Positions 63,723-64,000 of a stretch of 64,000 nt of DNA are shown here, piece by piece. The position numbers and the translations under genes were made by a program. The notes under the pieces were generated by a model. The model ran no database searches, was not told where the DNA came from, and saw only the letters and a program-made list of their open reading frames with translations. The stretch comes from Parahaliea mediterranea. Its GTDB lineage: Bacteria > Pseudomonadota > Gammaproteobacteria > Pseudomonadales > Halieaceae. Location: the NCBI RefSeq assembly GCF_003402235.1, contig NZ_QEWO01000001.1:62001-126000 (forward strand), written 5' to 3'. Within the stretch, counting starts at the first letter, position 1. Each line of letters begins with the position of its first letter.

Positions 63723-64000
63723 ATGCAGGGAGTACGGGTTCTGGTGGGCACCCGCAAGGGCGCCTTTATCATTCACGCAGATGGCAATCGCAGGCAGTGG
63801 CGGATCGACGGCCCGCTGTTTGGCGGCTGGGAGATCTACCACCTGGCGGGCTCCCCGGCGGACCCACAGCGGCTGTATGCGTCCCAGGCCAGCGACTGGT
63901 TCGGGCAGGTCATCCAGCGCTCGGACGACGGCGGCGCCACCTGGGCCGCGGTGGGCAACGACTTCAGCTACCAGGGTGAGGTGGGGCAGCACCAGTGGTA
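63723..64000 (+). CDS. BNR/sialidase-like repeat protein, 3' end cut off by window edge
   Basis: Ninety-two codons visible from the ATG at 63723. It begins [14 protein letters not shown] and contains [15 protein letters not shown], a BNR/Asp-box repeat (S-x-D-x-G-x-T-W) of the seven-bladed beta-propeller type; similar proteins are labelled exo-alpha-sialidase or WD40/YVTN-like, usually without proven activity. No signal peptide, so probably cytosolic. Divergent from the MoeB-like gene, 113 bp apart. Confidence 0.8.
   Translation, partial: MQGVRVLVGTRKGAFIIHADGNRRQWRIDGPLFGGWEIYHLAGSPADPQRLYASQASDWFGQVIQRSDDGGATWAAVGNDFSYQGEVGQHQW

Overview
This is a 64 kb stretch of a GC-rich gammaproteobacterial chromosome. 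The core gene order lysR / leuCDB-asd-fimV-truA-trpF-...-accD-folC-(SPOR)-cvpA-purF-metZ matches the arrangement I recall from Pseudomonas. The two TonB-dependent receptors, the carboxy(nor)spermidine-type polyamine operon and the PrkA/YeaH/SpoVR block fit a marine heterotroph of the Halieaceae/Cellvibrionales type. That placement is inference; no rRNA or other taxonomic marker is present.

Layout. 1-4.8 kb: a truncated unknown gene, a lipoprotein, an HTH protein and the fused 23S rRNA methyltransferase rlmKL. 4.8-5.1 kb: a non-coding gap with two perfect facing DnaA boxes inside a 47-bp nested palindrome. 5.1-7.4 kb: a quinone-oxidoreductase-like enzyme, a flavodoxin-like protein and a hotdog thioesterase. 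7.5-12.8 kb: a divergent LysR regulator with leucine biosynthesis (leuCDB) and asd. 13-25.5 kb: fimV, truA, trpF-trpB-trpA, accD, folC, a SPOR protein, cvpA, purF and metZ, a dense housekeeping block. 25.5-29.4 kb: MoxR, DUF58 and TgpA-type transglutaminase. 29.5-30.7 kb: an acetyltransferase fused to a C39-like cysteine peptidase. 30.8-35.3 kb: the polyamine operon speA, carboxynorspermidine synthase and nspC, whose leader contains a plausible 29-codon upstream ORF overlapping the speA start. 36.6-41.5 kb: the stress block prkA-yeaH-spoVR. 41.6-46.3 kb: a phospholipase D-family lipoprotein, a class III aminotransferase and an alanine:sodium symporter. 46.7-49.9 kb: an orphan TonB receptor behind a hairpin-rich leader and ending at a textbook terminator. 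49.9-52.1 kb: an unknown periplasmic protein and a YdfG-like dehydrogenase.

About 52.2-56.8 kb is visibly less GC-rich than its surroundings. It carries a TonB receptor, a Tat-exported DUF1214 protein and a divergent MarR regulator, with a perfect 10-bp inverted repeat in the shared promoter region. It looks like a horizontally acquired, self-regulated uptake/processing cassette. From 56.9 kb the GC-rich background returns: a MocR-type regulator, a large zinc metalloprotease lipoprotein, a beta-lactamase-fold lipoprotein, a MoeB/ThiF-rhodanese fusion and the start of a BNR-repeat protein.

Connections: Asd supplies aspartate semialdehyde both to methionine synthesis (metZ) and, through carboxy(nor)spermidine synthase, to the alternative polyamine route. 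No tRNA, rRNA, CRISPR array, transposase or integrase was recognised. Starts were adjusted wherever ribosome-binding sites, signal peptides or family length argued against the longest reading frame.
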